Part shown: positions 52,113 to 60,823 of the stretch, one piece after another
Numbering within the stretch: position 1 is the first letter of the stretch
Layout: the number at the start of each line of letters is the position of its first letter
NCBI RefSeq assembly: GCF_007860125.1
Contig: NZ_SJPW01000004.1
Coordinates: 744,838-808,837, forward strand
Direction: 5' to 3'
From: Rubripirellula tenax
Lineage (GTDB): Bacteria; Planctomycetota; Planctomycetia; Pirellulales; Pirellulaceae
DNA length: 64,000 nt
Position numbers and translations under genes: made by a program
Notes under the pieces: model-generated
What the model was told of the DNA's origin: nothing
Seen by the model: only the letters and a program-made list of their open reading frames with translations
Database searches by the model: none

Positions 52113-52154
52113 GAACGACGGCGAACAACAAACCTTTTCCCCGGAGACAGAAAC

Positions 52155-52409
52155 ATGCCGATGAACGAAACCAAAACCGCCCGCGCAAACGCCCTTCGTC
52201 CGCTCTTCCGAAACATGGACCCGCACAAGGCCCAAGAGATTCGCCAAGCGTACTACGCCATCTCGGACAACCTCGGATCTTTGTCCGAGGCTCTTGAGAT
52301 AGCCGACCTCGACAACGGCGGACCAGCCGGCCCGCTGCTCGAAGAGCACTACATCTTTTGCGAACTGTTGCGAAAGTTCGACGAGAGCGTTTTGGGCGCG
52401 ATCCTCTAA
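52155..52409 (+). CDS. small phage protein, 84 aa
   Basis: A helical protein (FRNMDPHKAQEIRQAYYAIS, then LLEEHYIFCELLRKFDESVL) with GGAGACAG upstream of the ATG at 52155. It is the first gene of the largest cassette (three genes after R4). I do not recognise a family. Confidence 0.68.
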   Translation: MPMNETKTARANALRPLFRNMDPHKAQEIRQAYYAISDNLGSLSEALEIADLDNGGPAGPLLEEHYIFCELLRKFDESVLGAIL

Positions 52410-52559
52410 CACGCCGGCCGAAAGGCAAACGCCGCGAATGGAATCGCGGTTCGAGACGCAAGGACGAAAGCCGAAACGCAATCGGGCGTTGTCGCGAGTG
52501 GTACTCGCGGCCTGACGATGGCAGCCAACCACGAACGAAACCCAAACGGAGAGACGAAG

Positions 52560-53054
52560 ATGAAAAAGACAGACGTAAAGATCGGTGGCGAGTACTTCGC
52601 GAAGGTCACCAACAAAAAGGTCACGGTCCGGATCGACGCGGAGAATCGCAGTGGCGGCTGGGACGCGACGAATCTTTCCACCGGAAAGAAGATTCGGATC
52701 AGAACGGCCGGCCGGTTGAGCGGACCGTCCGGCAGTACCGCGGAAACAGAAACGCCGGCGACTGAGACGCGTGCTCGCAAACGAGTCTCGAAGAAGAAGG
52801 ACGCAACGGCGATGCCGACCGGGGAGAAGAAGCTTTCGTGCGTCAATGCAGCGTTGCAGATTTTGGGTGAATCGGCTGAACCGATGAACGCCCAAGAGAT
52901 GATTACCGCGATGGTCGAAAAAGGTTTGTGGGAAAGCCCTGGCGGTAAGACTCCGCACGCCACGCTGTACTCCGCCATCCTTCGCGACATGAAACGCGGC
53001 GACGAAAGCCGGTTTGTGAAAACCGAACGCGGCCGGTTCACGGCGCGGGCATAG
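52560..53054 (+). CDS. HARE-HTH domain protein
   Basis: The ATG at 52560 has GGAGAG upstream and gives 164 residues. Residues 1-50 form a small beta domain (IGGEYFAKVTNKKVTVRIDA). A basic Lys/Arg linker follows. Residues ~95-164 are a HARE-HTH winged helix: LSCVNAALQILGESAEPMNA, a central MVEKGLWESPGGKTPHATLY and ending VKTERGRFTA. HARE-HTH domains are found in restriction and chromatin proteins and in RNA polymerase delta. It may bind DNA or RNA polymerase to control phage genes. Confidence 0.88.
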   Translation: MKKTDVKIGGEYFAKVTNKKVTVRIDAENRSGGWDATNLSTGKKIRIRTAGRLSGPSGSTAETETPATETRARKRVSKKKDATAMPTGEKKLSCVNAALQILGESAEPMNAQEMITAMVEKGLWESPGGKTPHATLYSAILRDMKRGDESRFVKTERGRFTARA

Positions 53055-53063
53055 GACGTAGCG

Positions 53064-53297
53064 ATGAAATTCATTTGCGACGTCCGCCAGGTCACCGACT
53101 TGGCCGAAGGAGAAACCGCACCGCCGGAACCCGACATGGGTTACGAGTTGCGGTCGACCGCCGGCAACAACTTTGAAACCGGCTTGGTGGAGTATGTGGT
53201 CCGCCGCGGAGACACGATCTTCGCGCGGACGACGGCCGGCGACGAGTTCGCGGTCACGGGCAAGAACGCCCACGTTTTGGTACCGCTCGGCTTCTAG
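53064..53297 (+). CDS. small phage protein, 77 aa
   Basis: A beta-rich protein (FICDVRQVTDLAEGETAPPE then YVVRRGDTIFARTTAGDEFA) starting 9 bases after the HARE-HTH gene. It is the last gene of the R4 cassette and a terminator follows. No known family. Confidence 0.65.
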   Translation: MKFICDVRQVTDLAEGETAPPEPDMGYELRSTAGNNFETGLVEYVVRRGDTIFARTTAGDEFAVTGKNAHVLVPLGF

Positions 53298-53313
53298 CCC
53301 GAACGCCGCCGAC

Positions 53314-53346
53314 AACGCCCGACGTTTGCAACGTGCGGGCGTTTCG
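53314..53346 (+). terminator. intrinsic terminator after the R4 cassette
   Basis: AACGCCCG/CGGGCGTT stem with an inner ACGTT/AACGT pair, 17 bases past the stop codon; a short T-run follows. Confidence 0.78.
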
Positions 53347-53423
53347 TCGTGACTGGCGTAACGATGCCCCACACATGACGCGCTAAACACGCCGCAACGT
53401 CGCGGGCTTACGGCTGCCGGCGA

Positions 53424-53494
53424 AAAACACCCAAGACTTTTCAAATGTTTTGCGGACTTTGCTTGATGTGTTTTCAAAGTCATGGCTCATGTGT
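53424..53494 (+). promoter_or_regulatory. promoter-like repeat R5
   Basis: GCGGACTTTGC, TTG at 53463, 14 bases, then TCATGGCTCATGTG. It precedes the 77-residue gene at 53537 by 43 bases. Confidence 0.68.
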
Positions 53495-53536
53495 CGTTGT
53501 ACGAACGGTTTTTCAAACACAAACGGGAAGAACGAA

Positions 53537-53770
53537 ATGGCAAAGATTGAAACGCTGGCCGCGCGACCGGTCGAACCGGCCGCGGCATATGACAACGCCC
53601 ACCAGATTTCACGCGATCTGTTGCAACACATCGAGTTGCAACTCGACCGAATGATTCGGCCAGACAACAAAGCACTGCGTTGGACGCACGTCCGAGCACT
53701 GAACTTGGTCAACGCTCAACTTTCTGAAGTCGCCGCTTTGGTCAACGAAACCAACAACGCTCGCAACTAG
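53537..53770 (+). CDS. small helical phage protein, 77 aa
   Basis: The ATG at 53537 follows GGGAAG. The protein is helical (AYDNAHQISRDLLQHIELQL then LRWTHVRALNLVNAQLSEVA). It looks like a distant paralog of the 51660-51875 product, including a W-x-H-V core. First gene after R5. Confidence 0.7.
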   Translation: MAKIETLAARPVEPAAAYDNAHQISRDLLQHIELQLDRMIRPDNKALRWTHVRALNLVNAQLSEVAALVNETNNARN

Positions 53771-53780
53771 GAACACAGCT

Positions 53781-54002
53781 ATGCAAACCAACATCAAGGC
53801 GGGCGATCGAGTGCGGTTGCTTTCGATGCCCGACGACCCAGATCCGATTCCCGCCGGCACCACCGGAACGGTGGCCGGCGTTTATCCGCAAAGCGATTGG
53901 ACGCAAGTCGATGTCGATTGGGACAACGGCCGGTCGCTGATGCTTTCCATTCCACCGGATCGAGTCGCAGTGATTTCGCGGCCGGCCGACAACACGAACT
54001 GA
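53781..54002 (+). CDS. DUF4314 domain protein
   Basis: This 73-residue protein is a DUF4314 small beta-barrel: IKAGDRVRLLSMPDDPDPIP, GTTGTVAGVYPQSDWTQVDV, DWDNGRSLMLSIPPDRVAVI. The family is frequent in phages and mobile elements, with a KOW-like pattern and no proven function. It starts 10 bases after the preceding stop. Confidence 0.88.
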   Translation: MQTNIKAGDRVRLLSMPDDPDPIPAGTTGTVAGVYPQSDWTQVDVDWDNGRSLMLSIPPDRVAVISRPADNTN

Positions 54003-54011
54003 GGAACAACG

Positions 54012-54332
54012 ATGTCCACACGAGCCATGATCGCAGTCCGCCGAAAAGATTCGTTCTACGACGCTGCGTACTTACATTTTGACGGATACCCCGAACACAC
54101 TGGAGAAACCCTAATGCAACATCACAACACTCAAACGGCCGCCGAAACGCTGATTGCCGGCGGCGAACTTCGATGCCTTGATCGTAAGACGGGAACGCCG
54201 GAACGTTTCGCCAACACTCGCCCGCCAGCGATCCTGCCGACGCATGATTCGCTAATCGAATTCGCGAAAAACTGTGGGGCTCAATACGTCTATGTCTTTG
54301 ACGACGGAGCTTGGTCCTGCAAGGAACTCTAG
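54012..54332 (+). CDS. conserved phage protein, 106 aa
   Basis: Starts MSTRAMIAVRRKDSFYDAAY, followed by LHFDGYPEHTGETLMQHHNT and QYVYVFDDGAWSCKEL. The STRA.I......y...Y.H.DGYP...G..L pattern is a phage family I have seen without assigned function. It ends three bases from the convergent ParB-methyltransferase stop. Confidence 0.82.
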   Translation: MSTRAMIAVRRKDSFYDAAYLHFDGYPEHTGETLMQHHNTQTAAETLIAGGELRCLDRKTGTPERFANTRPPAILPTHDSLIEFAKNCGAQYVYVFDDGAWSCKEL

Positions 54333-54335
54333 CCA

Positions 54336-55646
54336 TTACCGCATGTTCTCTTCACGCTTGCCCATCGGGATGGGCGATTCTCCAGTCCGTTCGAGAACGG
54401 CAGCGTTGCCGGTGAAGCGTTGGTAGCGGTCGACGATCACGTCGCAATACGGCGGATCGAGTTCCATCAAGAACGCTTTTCGGCCGGTCTGCTCCGCGCC
54501 GATCAACGTTGAACCGCTGCCGCCGAAGAGATCGAGCACGTTGTCACCCTTGCGTGACGAATACTGCATCGCTTTGACCGCGAGATCCGCCGGCTTGCCA
54601 GTGAGATGTTCCAACTGTTGCGGTGGAATCTTCTTGACGTGCCAAAGGTCAGTCGCGTTGTTTGGGCCAAAGTACTTGTGGCCGGCACCTTCACGCCATC
54701 CGTAGAACGCCCATTCGTGCGCGCCCATGAAATCCTTGCGCGTCATCACTGGGTGCATCTTGTCCCAGATGATGGCCTGCGAGAAATACAGCCCGCTTGA
54801 TGCCAACACGCCCGGATAATTTCCGATGTTGGAAAAGCCTCCCCAGATATAAAAGCAACGGCCGGGCTCCAAGACACGAGCGATGTTGCCGAACCAGGCT
54901 TTCAATAGCCGGTCGAACTCTTCATCGGAAACGAAGTCGTTGGCCAGCGGACGATCCTTCGCTCGCATCTTTTTTGGCCCGTCTTTCGACTTGCCCTTGC
55001 CAGCCTCGAACGAACTATTGCCGGCTGCGATCGCGTTCTTACTTCGAGGCTCGACCTTCACGTTGTACGGCGGATCGGTATTGCAAAGCTGAATCTTCGC
55101 GCCGTTCAAAAGCCGATCGAGGTCTTCGACGCTGGTCGAGTCTCCGCACAACAAACGGTGATCGCCGAGGATCCAAAGGTCGCCGGGCTGCGTGATCGCA
55201 TCGTCGGGCGGTTCAGGGATGTCATCCGGATCCGTCAAACCTTGCGTCACGCCGGGCTCAAGCAAAGCAGCAAGTTCGTCCGAATTGAAACCAAGCAACT
55301 CGCAATCGAACCCTGATTCTTGCAACGCACCAATCTCAAGCGGCAGTAGATCGTAGTCCCACTGTGCATTCTCGCCGGTTCGGTTGTCGGCGATCCGGTA
55401 GGCACGAATTGCTTCGGGTTCCATGTCCTTTGCGACGTGGACGGGGACTTCCGCAAGGTTCAAAACTTTGGCGGCTTTAAACCGGGTATGGCCGACGATG
55501 ATGACGCCGGCGGTATCGACAACGATCGGCTGGCGAAACCCGAACTCGTTGATGCTTTGCACGACGTCGGCAACCGCGTCGTCATTGATACGGGGATTGT
55601 TTTCGTAAGGCTTGATTCGATCAAGCGACCACATTTCGACCTGCAT
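54336..55646 (-). CDS. ParB-like domain fused to DNA adenine/cytosine-N4 methyltransferase
   Basis: This 436-residue protein has an N-terminal ParB/Srx-like domain (IKPYENNPRINDDAVADVVQ, then GFRQPIVVDTAGVIIVGHTR and AIRAYRIADNRTGE) and a C-terminal amino-methyltransferase. The catalytic motif is TDPPYNV (DPPY) and the SAM motif is DLFGGSGSTLIGAEQTGRKA, in the order of beta-class enzymes. No restriction gene is next to it, so it is an orphan methylase as in many phages, possibly protecting phage DNA from host enzymes. Confidence 0.93.
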   Translation of the reverse strand: MQVEMWSLDRIKPYENNPRINDDAVADVVQSINEFGFRQPIVVDTAGVIIVGHTRFKAAKVLNLAEVPVHVAKDMEPEAIRAYRIADNRTGENAQWDYDLLPLEIGALQESGFDCELLGFNSDELAALLEPGVTQGLTDPDDIPEPPDDAITQPGDLWILGDHRLLCGDSTSVEDLDRLLNGAKIQLCNTDPPYNVKVEPRSKNAIAAGNSSFEAGKGKSKDGPKKMRAKDRPLANDFVSDEEFDRLLKAWFGNIARVLEPGRCFYIWGGFSNIGNYPGVLASSGLYFSQAIIWDKMHPVMTRKDFMGAHEWAFYGWREGAGHKYFGPNNATDLWHVKKIPPQQLEHLTGKPADLAVKAMQYSSRKGDNVLDLFGGSGSTLIGAEQTGRKAFLMELDPPYCDVIVDRYQRFTGNAAVLERTGESPIPMGKREENMR

Positions 55647-55763
55647 GGGCAGCGTCCTTTTCCAAAGGGGAGAAACGGAAAAGGGTCGATCGTTGGGTGT
55701 TTGGTTGGTTGGCTGGGTGTTTTGTTTGTTAATTGCTTCGGCAAGCCTCTACATCAATTCAAA

Positions 55764-56603
55764 TCAATCGTCGCGGACGTCATCGGGTATTCGGCGCTCA
55801 GTGATGGAATTGAATCGAACGGTTGCGCCGTCTCGCCATGTCAAAATAGGTGTTGAAATAGATCGAGCCGTTTCAACGATGGTTCTCGTTGCTTCGTCGG
55901 CGGCCGATTCGAGTCGCTGGACGAAGCCGGTCGGTTCGCTTGCGTTCGAAATCGTATGATTGGCGAGCAACGCCGGCGTGTGTTGATTCATTGAAGCGAC
56001 GGTCGATTCGCGAAAGCAGACAGTTTGCCCCAATTCGCTTGAAACAGACGATTCGCTCGGATACCAAGTGGCGTCGAGAATCGCCCAGCGATCGGCGAGC
56101 GATGAGTAGTGATCGGCAAAGTTTCGGATGCCTTGATCGAAACGCCGGCGGATGGTCGGTTCGGGAATGTTATGGCCGCCCTGGCGGACTCGGTTGGCCA
56201 CTCGCTCGACAGCAAAATCCGCCGTGGGTAGCCAGACAAAGATTAACTCGATGGTGTATCCAAATTGCTCTTTGAGTTTGCGGAGGCGTTGAGCGTGCCC
56301 GCGACCAGCAAGAGTCGTTTCGATCGCGAACGTTTCTCGCCGCCGAGCCAGTTCGTCGATCCGGCCGAGCATCAACCGGCCGGCGGCGACGGCTTGGGAA
56401 TCGGGATTGAACGGAGACAGACCGGCGGCGATCAGGTCGGCGTTGACGAATTCACGGCAACCGGCGAACTCGGGCAGGTACGACATCGCGAACGTCGTTT
56501 TGCCGGCACCGTTCGGACCGGCGATGACGTGAATGGTTGGTTTGGCGGAAATTGTCTTGATTCCTTTTGGCCGCACTTTACGAGATTTTGAGTAAGACAC
56601 CAA
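55764..56603 (-). CDS. zeta toxin-like P-loop kinase
   Basis: The protein (279 residues; TTG or GTG start) has VIAGPNGAGKTTFAMSYLPE as Walker A and FVNADLIAAGLSPF as the zeta-type NAD(L)IA motif, then ETTLAGRGHAQRLRKLKEQF and VERVANRVRQGGHNIPEPTI. Zeta toxins phosphorylate UDP-N-acetylglucosamine; relatives occur in phages without an epsilon antitoxin. No antitoxin gene is visible next to it. The long C-terminal tail holds no known motif. Confidence 0.85.
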   Translation of the reverse strand: MVSYSKSRKVRPKGIKTISAKPTIHVIAGPNGAGKTTFAMSYLPEFAGCREFVNADLIAAGLSPFNPDSQAVAAGRLMLGRIDELARRRETFAIETTLAGRGHAQRLRKLKEQFGYTIELIFVWLPTADFAVERVANRVRQGGHNIPEPTIRRRFDQGIRNFADHYSSLADRWAILDATWYPSESSVSSELGQTVCFRESTVASMNQHTPALLANHTISNASEPTGFVQRLESAADEATRTIVETARSISTPILTWRDGATVRFNSITERRIPDDVRDD

Positions 56604-56984
56604 CGCTGTGGAAATTGTTCGGACAATCGAAACTAACTGTGGCTAATACGGCCGCTGTTCCCGTAGCCCTGACCAGCGACACGATCCGCCGGGAGTACCT
56701 ACGCTTTGGTTGGGCCGCACGCTGGCGTGATCCTTCCCCCGAATCCTTCCCCAACCCCGTGCGAGGGCTGGCGGACTGAGTTTTGGTCATCGCGGGCATG
56801 AGCGGGGGAACAGGGGAAGTATTCATAGAAAGAGAGAGATTGTTCCTATATCTGTTAGTCAAACGTCCTTTGGAATCCTTCTCTAATCCTTCCCCGACGC
56901 TGGGGAAGGTTTGGGAAGGATTCATTGCTTTCGGGTCGAATCCTTCTCTATTTGGGGAAGGATTGGGAAGCGTTGGTGAAGGTT
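56604..56984. repeat. gene-free stretch with short direct/inverted GGAAGGATTC-type repeats
   Basis: This ~380-base gap holds at least six copies of GAATCCTTC or its complement and related CTTCCCC/GGGGAAGG units, some placed to form hairpins (around 56880-56985). No start codon with plausible coding was found. It may be a repeat-rich control or replication region; I see no convincing origin. Confidence 0.6.
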
Positions 56985-59162
56985 TCATTCGGCGACGACT
57001 CGCTGGAAGCCGCTCGCGGTTTTGGTCGCGGTCGGCATCGTGACTGGCACGATCTCGCCTTGTTGGACGAGCGTGAGAATGATCTGGTCGAGGTCGGCGG
57101 CTTTGCACTTCATATATTTGAGGATGTGCTGTCGTTGCATTCGCTGTTCGGGTTGCTCGCCGAGTCGTTTGAGCAGCTTCAAGCACTCGGCATGAAACGG
57201 GTTCTCCGCGACGTGGACGGATGCGAGATACAGTTGCCGGCGGGTTTGATGCATCGCGAACTCGGTCGCCCACTCAACGGCCGGCAGTCCAATGAGCGGT
57301 TCGATGTGGTTTTCGCTACACGCATAGATCAACGCCAGCTTCTTGGCGTGTTCACACGTTCGACTCCACGCAGTACGAGCGACCTCATCAACAGCCTCTT
57401 CGGCAGCGTCGTATTCGCGTTCGGTCATCAATCGAACGTGGTCGATCGCTTCGGCGGCATCCGGTGTAACTTGAATCACCAGCGGCTTGGGGTGGAAGTT
57501 CAGAAAGTTGCCAGAGCCAGGCTCGAAGTCCGCCCACCACTTCGCGGTATCCAGAATGTCCTCGGGCAGGTCACGGGCCGAGCCTGGTGTTTGCCCAGTG
57601 CCTCGTTTGCCGACGTCGATGATGTTGAGGCGTGCAAAGAATCCGTTGGTCAACATTCGCTTGGACAACGATTCGTAGAAGTACTGCGGTGTCGCAGTGC
57701 CGAATAGCGTCAAATGCGGTTGGTCGATATGGATGGCGTCTTTCTGGTTCGCCTTTACGCGGATGGGATAGACGTCGCCGGCAGAGGTGTAGAGCGTCAG
57801 CAGAATGTTCGGAATCGACTCGCGGCTGTTTTCGCGGTCGAGGTTGATCTGACGAAGCACTCCGTCCATCTCGTCATTTTGAAAAAGCATGCGGCCGGTT
57901 CGCACCAATGCGTCCTGAATACCTTCACCCGAGGCGAATTTGTCGCCGAGCGATCCGGACATGCCTATTTGAAACAGAATCTGCGAGTTGACTTTGCGCG
58001 GAAACTCCTTGCCGGTCCCGCTGCTAGCGAGCGCGAGCAAATACAGATTCGTGCGCAAGTCACCCGACGTGCAGACTTTTCGGCCGGCAAGAAACGATTG
58101 CAGCGCCATCGCACCGCAAAATGCGAGACCAATATTCGGATAGGGAGCGTTCGCGAGCGTGAAGTCCATGACTCGGCGAACGAAACCCGGCACGTCAAAT
58201 AGTCGCTCGGGTAGTTGCCCTGGATCGGGCGTCGATTCGGGTGGCGGAGGTTGGGCAGAAACCGCGGGTTGAGCACTTCCGACCATGAACCGGCTAAGGT
58301 CCACATCGTTGTCGATGGGCTCGATCGGACCATCGTCACGAAGCCAGCCGAATGGGCGACCGTGCGGCTTTGTCGCTGCTTGATTAACCTTGTGCTGCAG
58401 TTCCTTGTCGGACCAACATGGATTACAGCGAGGGTTGTAGTGGTCGGTCAGAATCGCGAGCGAAATCGCTGGATCGAGACCAAAGCCATGAACGAGCGCC
58501 GTCGCGGCGGCATAGGTTTGCGAGTGACCGCCACTGCCGGCGATCGCTGGCGGCATCGCGTTCACGTAGGCGATTGCCCGCGATTCCACGTCGTTGCCCA
58601 CACTTGGCGACTGTGGCGGCAAAGTGGCGATTTGTTGCGGTGGCTTCGCGGTTCCGCGTCGATGGATGACGGCATCCGCAAGTGCTTTGACACACGCAGA
58701 CAACATTGGCGAGGGAACAGGTGCCGGCTCTCCATCGAGTGTTTCGTAGGTTTCGCCATCGGGATGCACACTCGGCCCGACGACCGTTTGAGTTCCGGTT
58801 GAACGCAATTCGACGATCATCGAGCCATCGCTCGGATCGGTATGCTTTTCAGTGGTCGCACCGATTGCGATGTACCAACGATGCGATCTTGGGGCTGACG
58901 GCCGGCCGGTGATTGCTTGCGTTGGGGGCAGATAACTATCAGCCAATTCGATCGCTTCGGGACAATCGAGATCAACGTCGACGAGCCAACCAGACGGCTC
59001 GCCAAGGATGATTCCGATATTGCCTTGTTCGGGAAAGACCTCGGGATTCAATCGAAGATTCGTCCAGTCACGTCGTGCCGGTGACTTTGATCGCGGGCGC
59101 AGCGGCACGCAGTACCAGCCACGCTGGCGATAGTTCGTGACTTGCTCCCGCACATCGGCCAT
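56985..59162 (-). CDS. primase-polymerase / DUF3987 helicase-like replication protein
   Basis: The ATG at 59162 overlaps the helicase stop (TGATG) and gives 725 residues. The N-terminus is a PrimPol-type domain: RQRGWYCVPLRPRSKSPARR, NIGIILGEPSGWLVDVDLDC and a GRPSAPRSHRWYI segment. The middle to C-terminus is DUF3987-like with a P-loop region (LALASSGTGKEFPRKVNSQI; GTGKE replaces GKS/T). It ends with a helical DNA-binding-like tail (KYMKCKAADLDQIILTLVQQ). It is probably the phage primase-helicase that starts replication. Confidence 0.85.
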   Translation of the reverse strand: MADVREQVTNYRQRGWYCVPLRPRSKSPARRDWTNLRLNPEVFPEQGNIGIILGEPSGWLVDVDLDCPEAIELADSYLPPTQAITGRPSAPRSHRWYIAIGATTEKHTDPSDGSMIVELRSTGTQTVVGPSVHPDGETYETLDGEPAPVPSPMLSACVKALADAVIHRRGTAKPPQQIATLPPQSPSVGNDVESRAIAYVNAMPPAIAGSGGHSQTYAAATALVHGFGLDPAISLAILTDHYNPRCNPCWSDKELQHKVNQAATKPHGRPFGWLRDDGPIEPIDNDVDLSRFMVGSAQPAVSAQPPPPESTPDPGQLPERLFDVPGFVRRVMDFTLANAPYPNIGLAFCGAMALQSFLAGRKVCTSGDLRTNLYLLALASSGTGKEFPRKVNSQILFQIGMSGSLGDKFASGEGIQDALVRTGRMLFQNDEMDGVLRQINLDRENSRESIPNILLTLYTSAGDVYPIRVKANQKDAIHIDQPHLTLFGTATPQYFYESLSKRMLTNGFFARLNIIDVGKRGTGQTPGSARDLPEDILDTAKWWADFEPGSGNFLNFHPKPLVIQVTPDAAEAIDHVRLMTEREYDAAEEAVDEVARTAWSRTCEHAKKLALIYACSENHIEPLIGLPAVEWATEFAMHQTRRQLYLASVHVAENPFHAECLKLLKRLGEQPEQRMQRQHILKYMKCKAADLDQIILTLVQQGEIVPVTMPTATKTASGFQRVVAE

Positions 59163-60823
59163 CAAAAGGGTGCCTCTTCCAATGCTGCGTTTGGAATCTT
59201 GCCGAGCGATTGTTTGATGATGCGGTCGTATTTCTGGCCTGCGATCGAGCGGACCGTCAGCGTTTCGGTCAAAGCGAGCAAACCTGATTCGGCGATATCA
59301 ATCGCTTCTTCAGCATTCGTTGGACAAGGATCGAGGCAACGATCACGCCACCACGCTTCGGCTTTACGACGTGCGTAGCCAGGGTGCTCGATGCAGATGA
59401 ACTCGCTTTGCCAGCGTTCGAGTCCGATCATGTAGTCGACGCGTAAACAGCGAGGTGCGTCTTCGTCAGCATCGCGTTTGCGATGGATGCGATAGATAAT
59501 GTCTTGGACGTCGTACTCGGTGTCGGTCACTTCACCAGACAACACGCCGGCCTCGCTAGCCTCGGCATCGTGGGCTTCACGCTGCGGAGGCGGAAACGGA
59601 TGACCGCACTCGGGACAGTTGGCATAGCCACATGCGACCAACGCGTGACACTTCTCGCATTCTTTCGCCGGCGGACCTTGGTCAGGACGCTTGGCTTTGT
59701 CCTTCGGCTTAATCTGGTCGATCGGACCGTGACGCTCGATGTTGCCACCGAAGTCGAGGACCAGACAATTCTGTTTGTCGGGGTGTAAGCGGAAACCGCG
59801 GCCGACGCATTGGTAGAGCAATCCCGGCGACATGGTTGGACGCAGCATCACGACACAGTCGACACGGGGTGCATCGAACCCGGTGGTGAGCACGTTCACA
59901 TTGCAGAGAAAGCGTAGCGTTTCGGTTTCGATTAACGTTGTTGGGGCATCGCCACGAAAGCGGGCCAACAATTCGTCTCGTTCGCCCGCTGGTGTCTCGC
60001 CAGTCACGAAACCACACTCGATATCGTGGTTTTCCCGCAACACTTCGACCACACGCCGGCCGTGTGCGACGGACGACGCGAAGATGAGGACCGCCCGGCG
60101 ATCAGCCGTCAGTTCTACGATCTCGGCGCACGCGGCCGACACAAGGGCGTCGTCGTTAACCAGCGATTCGATTTCTTCGCTGACAAACTCGCCGGCGCGG
60201 ATATGCAGACTGCCAAAGTCGGCTCGGTGCACGCCGGCTTTGGAAATGAGCGGACTCAGGTATCCGTCACGGATCAGTTCCTTGATGCCGATTTCGTAGC
60301 AGACTTCATTCAAAAAGTGGTCCGCCGAGCAGATCATGCCGGAGTCGAGGCGGAACGGAGTGGCTGTCAATCCGATAACGCGAACGTGCGGATTGACAAC
60401 CTTGCAGTCAGCCAGGAACTGCCGATACATGCCGTCGCCCTTCTTTGAGATCAGATGGGCTTCATCGACAACGACCAGGTCAAACGGATCGAGGTCACAC
60501 GCTCGCTTGTAGATGCTTTGAATGCCAGCGACCAGAACTGGCGTGTTAGTGTCTCGCTTCTTAAGGCCAGCCGAATACAGACCGACCTTGATGTCCGGAC
60601 ACAAGCGACGCACTTTGTCAGCATTCTGTTCGAGAAGCTCTTTGACGTGAGCCAAGATCAGAACGCGACCGCTCCATTGCGTCACGGCGTCGGATGCGAT
60701 CTTTGCGAGCACGAGACTCTTGCCGGCACCCGTTGGTAAAACAGCGACGGGATTGTCGTCGCGGTTTCGCAGGTGATCGTAGACCGCATCAACGGCGGCC
60801 TGTTGGTAGGCACGCAACTTCAT
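59162..60823 (-). CDS. SF2 DEAD/DEAH helicase with zinc finger
   Basis: This 553-residue protein has Q-like N-terminal LRAYQQAAVDAV, Walker A VLPTGAGKSLVLAKIA, DEAH box VVVDEAHLISKK, GLTATPFR motif III, and C-lobe motifs TTGFDAPRVDCVVMLRPT and QCVGRGFR. A zinc finger (CEKCHALVACGYANCPECGH) follows. The layout matches phage type III restriction/XPB-like helicases in replication modules. The start overlaps the RusA stop (ATGA), the stop overlaps the primase start. Confidence 0.93.
   Translation of the reverse strand: MKLRAYQQAAVDAVYDHLRNRDDNPVAVLPTGAGKSLVLAKIASDAVTQWSGRVLILAHVKELLEQNADKVRRLCPDIKVGLYSAGLKKRDTNTPVLVAGIQSIYKRACDLDPFDLVVVDEAHLISKKGDGMYRQFLADCKVVNPHVRVIGLTATPFRLDSGMICSADHFLNEVCYEIGIKELIRDGYLSPLISKAGVHRADFGSLHIRAGEFVSEEIESLVNDDALVSAACAEIVELTADRRAVLIFASSVAHGRRVVEVLRENHDIECGFVTGETPAGERDELLARFRGDAPTTLIETETLRFLCNVNVLTTGFDAPRVDCVVMLRPTMSPGLLYQCVGRGFRLHPDKQNCLVLDFGGNIERHGPIDQIKPKDKAKRPDQGPPAKECEKCHALVACGYANCPECGHPFPPPQREAHDAEASEAGVLSGEVTDTEYDVQDIIYRIHRKRDADEDAPRCLRVDYMIGLERWQSEFICIEHPGYARRKAEAWWRDRCLDPCPTNAEEAIDIAESGLLALTETLTVRSIAGQKYDRIIKQSLGKIPNAALEEAPF

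Noticed and set aside
49854-53483. 1209-codon minus-strand open frame
   Set aside because: It is antisense to a row of small rightward genes that each have ribosome-binding sites, repeated promoters and known domains (amidoligase, HARE-HTH). The frame is an effect of codon bias.
49846-53485. Sigma-54 promoters (TGGC...) in the repeats
   Set aside because: TGGC is present, but the -12 TTGC box is missing at the required spacing.
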